A stretch of 64,000 nt of DNA, taken from Gautieria morchelliformis. Lineage: Eukaryota; Basidiomycota; Agaricomycetes; Gomphales; Gomphaceae. The notes under the pieces were generated by a model. The model did not search any database, was not told the DNA's origin, and was given only the letters and a program-made list of their open reading frames with translations. The stretch's first letter is position 1; each line of letters opens with the position of its first letter. The stretch spans positions 170,945-234,944 of the forward strand of contig WHVA01000133.1 in assembly GCA_015179125.1 (NCBI GenBank), written 5' to 3'. Made by a program: the position numbers and the translations under genes. This document shows, piece after piece, positions 21,803 through 32,778 of the stretch.

Positions 21803-23866
21803 ATGAATGTGGGACAACCAACCCATCCTTTGCCAATCCGAGTCCAAAGGTGTGCTGTGTGTGGCCATGCTGTTAGGGAATTTGTAGCGTGCAAGGGATT
21901 GGGAACAGCGGCAAATAGAGGAAGGGTGATGCAACAAGTGAGTATTTCAAGTTATTTGGAGCCCTGTGTTGTATCTCACCTTTTTTCCAGTGCTCAAACA
22001 AGACGTGTAATGCCACAATATTCCACACTGCAGTGTTTGAGAGCTATGAACGGGCTGTTCAACAGGCCAAACATTACTATGATTTTGCACCGTGTGCTAA
22101 AGCTGCTCCAGTGGGCCTAGTTCCCATTGGACAACCTTTCTATCTTCTGGCACCTGGTCTCATTCCGGCTCTTGCAGCTCCCATTCCGGCTCCTGTCCAG
22201 CCGCCTCCCCCCCCCCTTCCACTGCCACACCCTTCAGCAGTGCCTGTTTTGCAGCATCCAAAAGGATTATTTAGTTGTGCTGGATTCTGGTGCTTGCTAA
22301 AGAAAAATGGCAAACCTTCAATAGGTGCTCAGAATTGTATTTTCAGGTGATGCGCTGGATGTTGCGGGAAGGAATTCAAGACTGCAGAGAAACAGAAATA
22401 GACGCAAGCTGAATTTCCTACTCACAACAAATGCTCAGCCCAGTGGACTGCACCAGTTACCGTTCTCGCTACTCAACCCCTTGACCCAGCTCTCAACTCG
22501 AGTATTCCTGCTGCATCCAGCTCTACTGCCTCAGGTAACAAGCCAGATACAGTCCATGTTAGACCATATGCTGTTGGTCCTATGTGGAACGCAGAAACTA
22601 GGGCCGCTCATGAGGCTGCGGCAATCACACGGCAGCAGAAGGTTGAAAACCGTCTCCTCAAAATGGCTCCGCATTGCACAATCAGGCTTTTTATATGGCA
22701 TGCGGTAATTTTGCATATCTTTTGTATCAATGACATCAGTTATTAATCGAGGAAACTGAGCTGCCAAAATGTTTCCCAGTTGTTGTGGACTCCTACCCTG
22801 ATTTTTCATTCTCCATGGCCACACATGCTGTCTCGTTTCTCAATATCAGCTGCACTGATACACTCGAGGCATGGAATCATCAACATGGCTATTGGGAACT
22901 GCACTCCTTATCAACACATTGTCATGTAACTGAGAATCAAAGCCTGCTCTACAAGCTTATTCCCAATGCTAGCTCATCTCCTCATCTCTCAAGGATGGCA
23001 AATGTGTTGGATTGGCAGAAGAACTCGCAATGCAACCTGTGCTTGGAAAGCGCACACAACCGACTGAACAAGTTGTATTGCCTGTTTCTAAAGGCCTTCC
23101 ATTCAACCTCATAGAGAGCTCAGCCCCCACTGTGTCTTCCCAGCATTCTCCATCCATATCCGTGGCCTTGACCTCTCCGATCATATACAAACCAATGAGC
23201 CATTCAGTTTCTCCCGATTGTCTTCTTCCCCCTAAGAGCCAGCGCAACACACTGCCCGATGAACATGCCAACACTGAACCCAAGGGTAAAGGGAAGTGCA
23301 GAGTAACTAAGAAGTTCCAAGCCTGGCCCACGAACTTCTATGTTTCAGAGGTTGTGGCTGGCTTCGATTTCATTCGGAAGGGACGCCAGCAGGGCCGCAC
23401 AACTATCGCATCACTATTCAAGGAGTTCTAGGGACAAGACATTGTTCCCTCTACATTTAAATCAAACCACAAATACTGGCAGGAAGACTTTAGTCACGAT
23501 CTCAAACAACACTTTGTTTCCTATGGAGAGACACGATGTGGCCTGTGGACACACTTTCTGCCAACATATCATAGTTCAGGTGTTGAGCCCCCACTCAAAT
23601 TGACACACGAGGATGAATCGGACGTGATGTTGGACATGTCCACTGATATTGCTTCTGACACATCGGATGGAAAAACTGACCATCAATGTGTCTTCTGCTC
23701 CCTACCTCTCCCTCAGATCCTTTCCCAGCCACTTCAGGTGCTTCTTGATGAGGTCCTGCTTCCCAAGAACAGCTATGCGGCCTCATCCAAGGAGAATCCA
23801 TTGGCTCACAAGCATTGCCCAGGAAGGGGCTGGATGTTATGCTTGGCATTTTGTGGTATGCATATT
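21803..23866 (+). pseudogene. GRF-like zinc-motif gene with RTC4-like end, one stop, truncated
   Basis: The start at 21803 gives MNVGQPTHPLPIRVQRCAVCG. Exon 1 ends at 21937 and a 53-nt intron (GTGAGT...TTCCAG) follows. Across the junction the Cys pattern reads CAVCG...NRGRVMQQCSNKTCN, resembling a GRF zinc finger (CxCG, N-x-GR, C...C). A Pro-rich stretch follows, then RPYAVGPMWNAETRAAHEAA and, after another intron, VVVDSYPDFSFS and YWELHSLSTHC. The C-terminal block reads KKFQAWPTNFYVSEVVAGFDF, hits an in-frame TAG at 23429-23431, then continues GQDIVPSTFKSNHKYW and CVFCSLPLPQ...HKHCPGRG. That last pattern recalls the RTC4 C-terminal domain. It runs without a gap into a peroxiredoxin fragment at 23867. 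Function unknown; likely dead. Confidence 0.5.
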
Positions 23867-23951
23867 TGCTATCGGACCGACTGCGGGCTTTGGTCATGGC
23901 ACTGGGAGCTGCAGATGGCAACAAAACCACGAGGAGCCATTTTATCTTCGA
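23867..23951 (+). pseudogene. Captured peroxiredoxin exon fragment (copy in unit I)
   Basis: TTGCTATCGGACCGACTGCGG through CATTTTATCTTCGAA matches exon 4 of the intact peroxiredoxin gene at 49850-49927 (LLSDRxRVLVxALGAA, RSHFIFE). It is joined directly to the kinase-unit sequence ACACACGCACGATTCCCGG. The same junction occurs in unit II, so the fusion happened once and was then copied. Confidence 0.85.
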
Positions 23952-26420
23952 AACACACGCACGATTCCCGGTCCATCGAAAGAACAGCTTCGATTCGAGG
24001 GCGAGAGTGCAATGAAATTATCGGTCGGTCGGCTAGTGAGTGGAACGGAGGGAAGATGTCAGTTGGAATTGTCAGAGAAGCTCCGCAGGTTACGGGGACG
24101 TACCACCTTTGTAATTGCGGGAAACTTTAGTGACCACTCCTCCGGTCCACACCTCGCGACATGGCCAGGTGAAAGTTCGCCCTTTGCGCCATGTGTGAGG
24201 TGCTTGGAGACTTCTGATCATGATGAATTATCAGAAGAAGAAGTGTCTGTTACATAATAGCTGGGCCCTCTTCCGCACAGAACACGGAAGAAACAGAAAC
24301 ACATGTCTGTAAATTGAGGCCGTGTTCAGTCTTATGTACTATTGCGAACAAGGGTTCTGACGGCAGCACGCCGGCCCTCCCTCTACTCCGCTGTATGCTT
24401 GGGTGGCAGCGCGGGAAAACCCGAGATCAGAGTCACTGCGTTTTCAGCATCCACCAACGTCAACACTGTGGGAGCTCGTCTCACAAAAACTTGAATTCTA
24501 CAGCTTGACCTCAAAATGGGGAAATGCAAGCTCTGTGACAACCCCAGGATCTCACCTGCTTCAAAACAATGACCCTCTCCCTGACCGCTGTGTATACGAC
24601 CCAAATCTCCTCGATGCCTTAGAAGATGCAGTCAAGAATGCTCTGAGTCGGATACGCGCTGATCAAGCATTGACTAGTGATTTGGAGACATTGCAGCGGC
24701 GGTATCGTTCAAGCCCCGATGAAGGCGTTGACCTCTCTTCGGAGAGTATGGTTCAAGGTTTTTTGAGGCAAGACTGGCTCGCCAGAGCAGCCTTTATCCT
24801 TGAAAGGTTTGTACGGGTCAAAGGCATAGGGAAAAATTTTCGGTTTGCTGGTGCGGATACTACGCAACATCAGCAACCTGACATTCGAGGACAACTAACA
24901 CCTGTCGGTGTCGGTGTTGCTCGTGTGGATATCAGCATCATCGAGTTGAAAAGTGAGGGAATCGTGAGAAAATTCTGGGAAGCTATCGTAAATCGTGGGC
25001 GGGAACAGGTTCGACTCGATTGGGATGGGAGAGGTAGGTGGGATATCGTGGACATGATTCTCCTCAAGGTGTGTGCCGCTAAGTAAATCTTAGTTGTCTT
25101 GTCTGACAATGTTCAGGTTACCATCTACATTGTCTCTTATAACATGAAGTGGCTGTGCTGGACGGCTGCATCGCATCTCATTGTCTTTCGTATCGTGCAT
25201 CACCCTCCACAAAACCCATACCTAGTCATATCAGATGTCGTACAGGTGGACGACACACGAAAGCCTGACCCGGATCCTGTTGACAAGAGAATCGGTGAAC
25301 GCTGGATGACTTGTGTATTGGGCGTTCCCTTGCCGGTCTTGCGGCACATATTCGGGGCCAATTTCATTTTGATGTAGAAGACCTGAGCTCTATCAGTGGA
25401 GATCCAAAGGCTACCCCGGCAGAAGAGGAGGACTTAAATGCCTTGTCGGACACGACCACATCGGCTGGAGAGAGCAGCGGCTCTAATTGGACCCCACAGT
25501 CCGGGAGGCAAAGCGGTCGATGTATTGATGTATGACTCCATATACCTTATTGTGTTGCGTAAACCCATAATTATGAGCATTCTTAGGCTTTCCTTGTGTT
25601 CTCGAAAGGAGAAGTCCCTTGTGCCTTAGCCGCCCCTTTAGTTGGTTCTCCATTACTGACGGAGACAGAACAATGCGACCAAGAAGGACTGCCGTATAGA
25701 TATCGGAAGACAATGGATATTTTGTGCTCAACGGTTCCTCGGCTTAACGTAAATGGCTTCCTTGGGCGTGGCAGCACTGGCACGGTGTTCTCCGGCTCAT
25801 GGCAGGGTAAAGATGTTGCTGTCAAGCTTGCAGAGAGTGAGGAGTCACGGGATAGATTGCACTTGGAAAGTCTTTGGTATGGTAAGATTGCAGAGAGAGA
25901 ACAGGCGAAGGACATCCTCCCTACATTCTTTGGGCGGTTTCGACACTCCTTTTTTGACGTGCTGGTTTTGAGTAAAGAAGGAAATGCGTTGACTTCTTGG
26001 ACTGACTTAGTTGAAGATGAGAGGTATGTGCCACCTGTCGCGAGTTTCTGTGACTTAACGACACACTTCAGACTAAAATTATTCTCCATGGCTCTAAGGT
26101 TGCACCAGGCGGGACTACGTCATGGCGATCTTGAGCCACGGAATGTACTACGTTCCACCACCGGCCAGCTGAAACTGGTGGATCTGAGTGAGGCATCAGA
26201 ACACCAGTGTTGTACAGTGGTAAGTTCATCCTCGCCAGTTATCTTCGTTATTTGAGTTGACTGTTTGAATATCTCATAGCAATCAGGCGGTCGAAAGCGT
26301 CATCGATCACACCACTGTTTGGAACTAATTCGGCTCCGACATGAACTGGATCTGGATAGTCCTAAGCGTGTTTGTTTCTGCAGAATTTCGCATGAATCAC
26401 GGCAGTTGCAGGCCAATAAA
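23952..26420 (+). pseudogene. Kinase-like gene, unit I, frameshifted
   Basis: Same exon structure as the intact copies at 28817 and 53315. The exon ending at 25068 carries LWELVSQKLEFYSLTSKWGN; six bases including the ATG found in the other copies are missing. Exon 2 is 25117 to about 25533, and the kinase exons follow from about 25590. The kinase part keeps the Gly loop GRGSTGTV, VAVK, HGDLEPRN and VDLSEA. Exon 2 has lost one base near 25317-25327 relative to the other copies, which brings a stop at 25375-25377, so this copy is probably dead. The upstream block 23960-24257 (GGACGTACC..., ending in SEEEVSVT and a stop) is conserved in units II and III and may be a leader exon or non-coding. 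Confidence 0.75.
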
Positions 26421-26828
26421 TGAGCTTCTCATATAATCCCGGGCACAAGCTGTCTGTATAGCATTAGTAGAGGTTATAAGTACAGCATGTACACCCTTTA
26501 ACAGCATACACTAGGTTGGAAGGACGAGTCCGACGATCGACGATTATCGATTAACACTGATCACTAGAGTGAGGGCTGAGAATGGCAGTCCCCTCGCCTC
26601 AAAGCCCGAAAATGAGTCCAATGCAGGTTGGAGCTCAGGCTGCGTCTCCTGTGACTCGGCCGATTCTCAGCCTGCGCTTGGGCGGGAGCGTGCACCTAGC
26701 TCGTGTGCTCACAGGGGCACATGGAAAACACCTTCGGGACCAATCTACAGTCCTGAGGCAGTCCTTGCAAACAGACATTCCCATAGGTCCGGGTCCCAAC
26801 TTGCGCGATCCTCAGTGTAATAAGGTTC
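26421..26828 (+). repeat. Conserved 3' flank of the kinase unit
   Basis: Matches 55283-55680, including CTGTCTGTATAGCATTAG, GTTATAAGTACAGCATGTAC and CCTCAGTGTAATAAGGTTCG, where both copies stop matching. That defines the right edge of the unit. An open frame (26582-26872) crosses it but is not kept in the other copy, so I do not call it a gene. Confidence 0.75.
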
Positions 26829-26939
26829 GTCTGGGATGTTTGACCTGTGTAACTAACATTGACTTTGTCTGAGCAGGGTGGTGTCCTGACAAGGGGAAAA
26901 GGCAGGGTCAGGCTTTCCATGATGCGGTGGCGTCCAGTC

Positions 26940-27480
26940 CGTCCAGCACGCATACACGAGGACTCTCGAGTCCACCGGTACAACTTGGCATATAAACAGG
27001 GCTCGACTGTGCTCACCTATAACGCGGACAATTCGATTCACTGCGCGGGAGCCTGCAAGGCGATCGTCACCATGGCGGCGATGTCGCCGCGACCCTTGGG
27101 TGGGTGATTTATCGCACACGTAGAAGAGATGGCCCGCAGGTGCATGTAGCGAACTCGCAGAAATCTTACCTTCTGTTGGGAACTGATTCAGCTCCAACAT
27201 GGACTGGATCTGGATAGTCCAAAGGAGGGTGCCTCGCATGCCACCCACGCCAACGATGCTGGAATGAATTTTTTTATAACGACACGGGAAAATCGTCGTT
27301 CAAACGCCAGTCTATTTGTCTGTCTGTATAGCATAGCGATGGTAGAGATTATAAGAACAGCATGGACCATGATGAATTGAACTTCTTCGTGGCGTATGAG
27401 ACCTCAGCTTGCCCTGAGCCAATGACTGGGGCGGCGGCTCCGTTCCAACGGCCTGGCTGCGCCTAGGCAAGTTTTCGTCG
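26940..27480 (+). repeat. Kinase-array unit, 5' segment (copy 2)
   Basis: Aligns with 20397-20950: CACGAGGACTCTCGAGTCC, GGCATATAAACAGGGCTCG, the fragment of the kinase C-terminal exon (GGAACTGATTCAGCTCC), CGTCGTTCAAACGCCAGTC and the CTGTCTGTATAGCATAGCG...TTATAAGAACAGCATGGA leader. The short MDDD-type frame is mutated here (ATGGACCATGATG). Confidence 0.7.
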
Positions 27481-27579
27481 TTCACTCGTTGTGTCTTTCT
27501 TTCTTCAGCTGCTCTGTCTGCTCTCATATCTTTTAATTTCCTTTTCCACTTTTGTATAACTACTCTATGTCCCACCACT

Positions 27580-27957
27580 TTGACACCACCCTCTCAGAGC
27601 CACCCCTCTCTCCTTTCTCCACCCACAGCTGACGGCACTCAAACCTCTGACGGCATGTCCATCGTCTTTCCTCTTACCTCTTACCTTTCGTCTTGGGGAC
27701 GGCGAAGAGCCGGACACCGGTGCCGGTGCAGACGCCAATTTTACACGCGAATACCACTACGGAATCGGACCCGGGGCAAATACCCTCGCCAACGACGTCC
27801 CGCGCCGCCGCCGCCCGTCCATATACCCATTCCCGGTCTCTCTCTCTCCGCCAGCACAGCGTCCACGTCCACGTCCGCGTGCCTCGCGTCCACGCTCACG
27901 GTGCCCAGCAACGGCGGGTCCGTGTTTGGGCGCGTGCGCTACCGCGAACAGGGTGTG
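27580..27957 (+). other. GC-rich unique insert between kinase units
   Basis: A distinctly GC-rich block (for example around 27700-27950) with no match elsewhere in the window. Several frames are open, as expected at this GC. The third frame reads DANFTREYHYGIGPGANTLA, which looks protein-like but matches no family I know. It may be an exon fragment of another host gene carried into the array. It runs directly into peroxiredoxin-derived sequence at about 27958. Confidence 0.35.
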
Positions 27958-28301
27958 CCAGTCAACCTTGCAGTCTTAGATGCCGGTTTTTCTGACGTCT
28001 CCAGGTTTTTCTAATCTTTGGTACTTCAGCTGGCTGCACAAAGCAAGCATACGGTTTCTGAGACTCATGCCCCGACTTTACAAAACATGACTTCGTGTAT
28101 GGCGTATCGGCCGACACCACCACCACGCAAGCCAAATGGCAGACTAAGGTGCGAGTGATGTCTCTCACGTGTCAAATGCTAGATTTTTTCCATTCAGCAA
28201 GAGTTGCCGTATTCATTACTATCGGACCGACTGCGGGTTTTGGTCAGGGCACTGGGAACTGCAGATGGCAACAAAACCACGAGGAGCCATTTTATCTTCG
28301 A
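27958..28301 (+). pseudogene. Captured peroxiredoxin fragment (copy in unit II)
   Basis: Matches the peroxiredoxin gene from inside its second intron through exon 3, the third intron and exon 4 up to RSHFIFE (49577-49927). It is broken: the resolving Cys codon is TAC (GCTKQAYGF) and the next Arg codon has become TGA. It ends at the same junction to ACACACGCACGATTCCC as in unit I. Retention of introns shows DNA-level capture, not retrocopying. Confidence 0.9.
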
Positions 28302-28816
28302 AACACACGCACGATTCCCGGTCCATCGAAAGAACAGCTTCGAGTTGAGGGCGAGAGTGGAATGAAATTATCGGTCGGTCGGCTAGTGAGTGCAACGGAG
28401 GGAAGGTGTCAGTTGGAATTGCCAGAGAAGCTCCGCAGGCTACGGGGACGTACCGCCTTTGAAATTGCGGGAAACTTTAGTGACCACTCCTCCGGTCCAC
28501 ACCTCGCGACTTGGCCAGGTGAAAGTTCGCCCTTTGCGCCATGTGTGAGGTGCTTGGAGACTTCTGATCATAATGAATTATCAGAAGAGAAAGTGTCTGT
28601 TACATAATAGCTGGGCCCTCTTCCGCACAGAACACGGAAGAAACAGAAACACATGTCTGTAAATTGACTCGTCATGAGGCCGTGTTCAGTACTATTGCCG
28701 AGCAAGGGTTTTGCTGGCAGCACGTCGGCCCTCCCTTTACTCCGCTGTATTCTTGGGTGGCAGCGCGGGAAAACCCGAGATCAGAGTCACTGCGTTTTCA
28801 GCATCCACCAACGTCA

Positions 28817-30885
28817 ATGGCAACACTGTGGGAGCTCGTCTCACAAAAACTTGAATTCTACAGCTTGACCTCAAAATGGGGAAATGCAAGCTCTGTGACA
28901 ACCCCAGGATCTCACCTGCTTCAAAACAATGACCCTCTCCCTGACCGCTGTGTATACGACCCAAATCTTCTCGATGCCTTAGAAGATGCAGTCAAGAATG
29001 CTCTGCGTCCGATACGCGTTGATCAAGCATTGACCAGTGACTTGGAGACATTGCAGCGGTTGTATGGTTCAAGCCCCGATGCAGGCGTTAACCTCTCTTC
29101 GGAGAATATGGTTCAAGGTTTTTTGTGGAAATCCTGGCTCGCCAGAGCGACCTTGATCCTTCAAAGGTTTGTACTGGTCAAAGGCATAGGCAGACGCTTT
29201 GAGTTTCTTGGTGCGGATACTACGCAACATCAGCGACCTGACATTCGAGGACAATTAACACCTGTCGGTGTCGATGTTGCTCCTGTGGATATCAGCATCA
29301 TTGAGTTGGAAAGTGAGGGAATCGTGAGAAAATTCTGGGAAGCTATCGTAAATCGTGGGCGGGAACAGGTTCGACTCGATTGGGATGGCAGAGGTAGGTG
29401 GGATATCGTGGACATGATTCTCCTCAAGGTGTGTGCTGCTAAGTAAATCTTAGTTGTCTTGTCTGACAATGTTCAGGTTACCACCTACATGGTCTCTTAT
29501 AACATGAAGTGGCTGTGCTGGACGGCTGCATCGCATCTCATTGTCTTTCGTATCGTGCATCACCCTCCACAAAACCCATACCTAGTCATATCAGATGTCG
29601 TACAGGTGGAAGATACACGAAAGCTTGACCGGGATCCTGTCGACAGGAGAATCGGTGAACGCTGGATGACTTGTGTAGTGGGGTGTGCCCTTGCCGGTCT
29701 TGCGGCACATATTCGGGGCCAATTTCATTTTGATGTAGAAGACCTGAGCTCTACCAGTGGGGATCCCAAGGCTACGCCGGCAGAAGAGGAGGACTTAAAT
29801 GCCTTGTCTGACACGACCACATCGGCTGGAGAGACAAGCAGCGGCTCTAATTGGACCCCACAGTCCGGGAGGCAAAGCGGTCGACATATTGATGTATGAC
29901 TCCATATACCTTGTTGTGTTGCGTAAACCCATAATTATGAGCATTCTTAGGCTTTCCTTGTGTTCTCGAAAGGAGAAGTCCCTTGTGCCTTAGCCGCCCC
30001 TTTAGTTGGTTCTCCATTACTGACGGAGACAGAACAATGCGACCAAGAAGGACTGCCGTATAGATATTGGAAGCCAGAGGATATTTTGTCCTCAACGGTT
30101 CCTCGGCTTAACGTAAATGGCTTCCTTGGGCGTGGCAGCACTGGCACGGTGTTCTCCGGCTCATGGCAGGGTAAAGATGTTGCTGTCAAGCTTGCAGAGA
30201 GTGAGGAGTCACGGGATAGATTGCACTTGGAAAGTCTTTGGTATGGTAAGATTGCAGAGAGAGAACAGGCGAAGGACATCCTCCCCACATTCTTTGGGCG
30301 GTTTCGACACTCTTTTTTTGACGTGCTGGTTTTGAGTAAAGAAGGAAATGCGTTGACTTCTTGGACTGACTTAGGTGAAGATGAGAGGTATGTGCTACCT
30401 GTCGCGAGTTCTGTGACTTAACGACACACTTCAGACTAGAATTATTCTCCATGGCTCTGAGATTGCACCAGGCGGGACTACGTCATGGCGATCTTGAGCC
30501 ACGGAATGTACTACGTTCCACCACCGGCCAGCTGAAACTGGTGGATCTGAGTGAGGCATCAGAACACCAGTGTTGTGGGACAGTGGTAAGTTCATGCTGG
30601 CCAGTTAGCTTCATCATTTGAATTGACTGTTTGAATATCTCATAGCAGCGAGGCAGTCGAAAGCGTCGTCGATCATACCGCTGTTCTGAACTAATTCGGC
30701 TCCGACGTGAACTGGGTATAGATAATCCAAAGGAGGGTGCCTCGCATGCCACCCACGCCAATGAAACTGGACTGACCTTGTCTGGCGTCGCGAGAGTGAG
30801 ATTTGATGCCGCGCCGGAGCACCGTAAAATACAAAATTACAAGGGGGAGACGAGAAGTTTACAGAGGGTCAACAGAAACGCTTGA
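28817..30885 (+). CDS. Kinase-like protein, unit II, intact 618 aa
   Basis: Exons 28817-29428, 29477-29893, 29951-30387, 30435-30585 and 30646-30885 join in frame through four short GT-AG introns (48, 57, 47 and 60 nt). The 47-nt one is one base shorter than in unit I yet is spliced out cleanly, which supports it. The N-terminal 340 residues (MATLWELVSQKLEFYS...) lack a clear family. VDISIIELESEG with VSYNMKWLCWTA recalls a degenerate nuclease-like fold seen ahead of kinases in basidiomycetes; this is inference. The kinase part has GRGSTGTV (about 403-410), VAVK (Lys about 423), HGDLEPRN (Asp about 508) and VDLSEA in place of DFG. The C-lobe is very short, so catalytic activity is uncertain. 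The last exon reads through a rearranged junction, adding an unusual tail (TLSGVARVRFDAAPEH). The ATG is shared with unit IV, though the frame is open upstream. Confidence 0.72.
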
Positions 30886-31159
30886 CCGAATACAAAGGAT
30901 CTATCTTAGTTGTACGAAGGGCGACGGATAGGAGGTGGTGGGAGACGTCTTACTAATACTGCAAGTGGAGTCTGCGGGCTGCCCTGAGGCTGTCCACGTC
31001 AACGCACGAGCTGGGGCCTACTTAGCTACCCGCGGACGGTCCACGAAGGCAGGGAGAAGCGCATGCTGTGAGGTATCAATGAGTAGCTGCGTGAAAATGA
31101 GAGCTTTAAACCGCGATCAAAAATTGGCACTGATTGCTGTAAAGCACACTGATCAGTGA
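30886..31159. other. Unit spacer, nothing recognised
   Basis: Sequence between the unit II stop and the next unit fragment, without a convincing frame. It may be part of a relocated upstream region captured with the unit. Confidence 0.3.
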
Positions 31160-31545
31160 TCATCACAGCTTGCCGGCCATGAGCCAATGTCTGGGGAGGC
31201 GGCTCCGTTCCAACGGCCTGGCTGCGCATGGTCACATTAATCTCTCGTGTGGTTGTAACCCGCCGTTGTGCATCGTCATTTTTCTAACAGCGCCATGTGT
31301 GAAGTGCTTGGAGACTTCTGATCACATGATGAATTATCAGGAGAGGAAGTGTCTGTTACATAATAGCTGGGCCCTCCGCACACAACACGGAAGACACAGA
31401 AAAGCATGTCTGTGCAGTACACAATTGACTCGTAGGCCTGCGTCATGAGGCCGTGTTCACTCTTATATACTATTGCAAACAAGGGTTCTGCCGGCAGCAC
31501 GCCGGCCCTCCCTCTACACCAGTGTAACACCACCAGTCGAGGTTC
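31160..31545 (+). repeat. Fragment of a kinase-array unit (leader segments)
   Basis: Contains GAGCCAATGTCTGGGGAGGC and GGCTCCGTTCCAACGGCCTG. Then, after a jump, it has GTGCTTGGAGACTTCTGATC, GTGTCTGTTACATAATAGCTG and GCCGGCCCTCCCTC. All of these are found in order, but with more between them, in units I-IV. It is an internally deleted remnant without kinase exons. Confidence 0.7.
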
Positions 31546-32104
31546 TTCTTTGGCACAGGTCCGAGACGATGTCCCTGAAACATTGTGGTCAATTGTTTGT
31601 GTCACATTTCTCCAACCTTGAATAAACATTTTCTAGCAGAGCTTTCCTATACGTCACTCTTCCCACTTTCACTGTGGTTTCTGGGGGATCTCAGCAATCT
31701 CTCACCTAGTGTATTTCCACAAGGTCTCAGTTCCCATGTTGTGAAGCTCTGTGTGATGTTTGCAAAAGTCGGTGCGTGAGATGCGAACAAAACGTTCACT
31801 GCCACTTGTGAAACCACAATCATCTCCAGTCGATGTTTTTAACACGGTTGTGTAAGCCTGATGTGAGCCACTTGACCTGCTTGCAGATAGCTAATCCATA
31901 CGCTCACACAGCCTGACTCCCATCCTGCTTGTTGAACTTAGTCCCCACTTGTTATCACCCTCACACCTTCATCACACATCAACTGACCACTGCGATGGAC
32001 AAACTCACTATTCCCTCATTGATCACAAAATTTGAAATCAACACAAACAACATTGCGGTGTTGCTGGGAAGCTGGGCCCCTCTTGAAATCAAAATTACCC
32101 CAAC
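31546..32104. other. Host-like flank of the e4 insertion, no gene called
   Basis: Short frames exist (a Phe/Leu-rich one near 31600-31760 and MDKLTIPSLITKFE near 31995) but none has a recognisable domain, and the second is cut by the e4 LTR at 32105. This could be the 5' end of a gene disrupted by e4. Confidence 0.3.
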
Positions 32105-32315
32105 TGTCAGAGGACAGCTTGTTTTCCAGTTCCGACACCACACCAAGTTCCGACTCCATTTCCGACTCCGCTTCTGGTTCCAATTCCATCTCCAACTCCG
32201 CTTTCAGAAATGATTATGCTTCGAGGAGAACTTCCAAAAGTTCTGTTCGCTTTGCCAAACTTTCCGACTTCCACTCTCAGAACAGTGTCGGAAGTCAAGC
32301 AACTCATGTAGCAGC
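32105..32315 (+). repeat. e4 5' LTR, left part (old, split)
   Basis: A diverged chromovirus LTR beginning TGTCAGAGGACAGC with the usual CACCACACCAAGTTCCGACTCC tract. It is interrupted by element e3 at 32316 and continues at 38511 with GTGGCATCAAGGGTCGATCA, so the two parts together form one LTR. Confidence 0.9.
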
Positions 32316-32778
32316 TGTAAGGGCAACCCTGGCTAGTTGTGGAGATCACACTACCACACAACTGACAAGGGGAAATCCAAAGTCTGTATAAATGAACAGA
32401 GCATACAAGAGAGGGGATTCTCACCTGACAAGGGGAAATCCAAAGAGAAAAGTCTAAGGACCCCCAATGTCAGCGAGCCCGTATTATACTACGCTGCGCA
32501 GCCAGGGACAACACTTGGCACCCGCCATCAACCCTGCACCTCCCTGACCCTTGATCGACCCTTGATGTCATCTATTACGCGAGTCGCTTGATTTCCGACG
32601 CTGTTCCGAGGGTGGAACTCGGAAATTGGAGTGGAACTGGGAAGGCGAACAGAACTGGTGGAAGTTCTCCCAGAAGCGGAATCATTTCCGAGAGCGGAGG
32701 CGGAGATGGAATCGGAATCGGAAGCGGAGTCGGAAATGGAGTCGGAACTGGAAATGGAAAACAGGGTGTCCCCTGACA
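32316..32778 (-). repeat. e3 3' LTR
   Basis: 463-bp LTR. In element sense it starts TGTCAGGGGACACCCTG, directly after the polypurine tract, and ends CCTTACA. The pol stop lies inside it, so about 83 codons of pol are LTR-encoded (Ser/Thr/Asp-rich). Confidence 0.95.

Noticed and set aside
26582..26872. 96-codon frame downstream of kinase unit I
   Set aside because: The aligned region of unit IV has indels that break this frame, so the conserved flank is probably non-coding.
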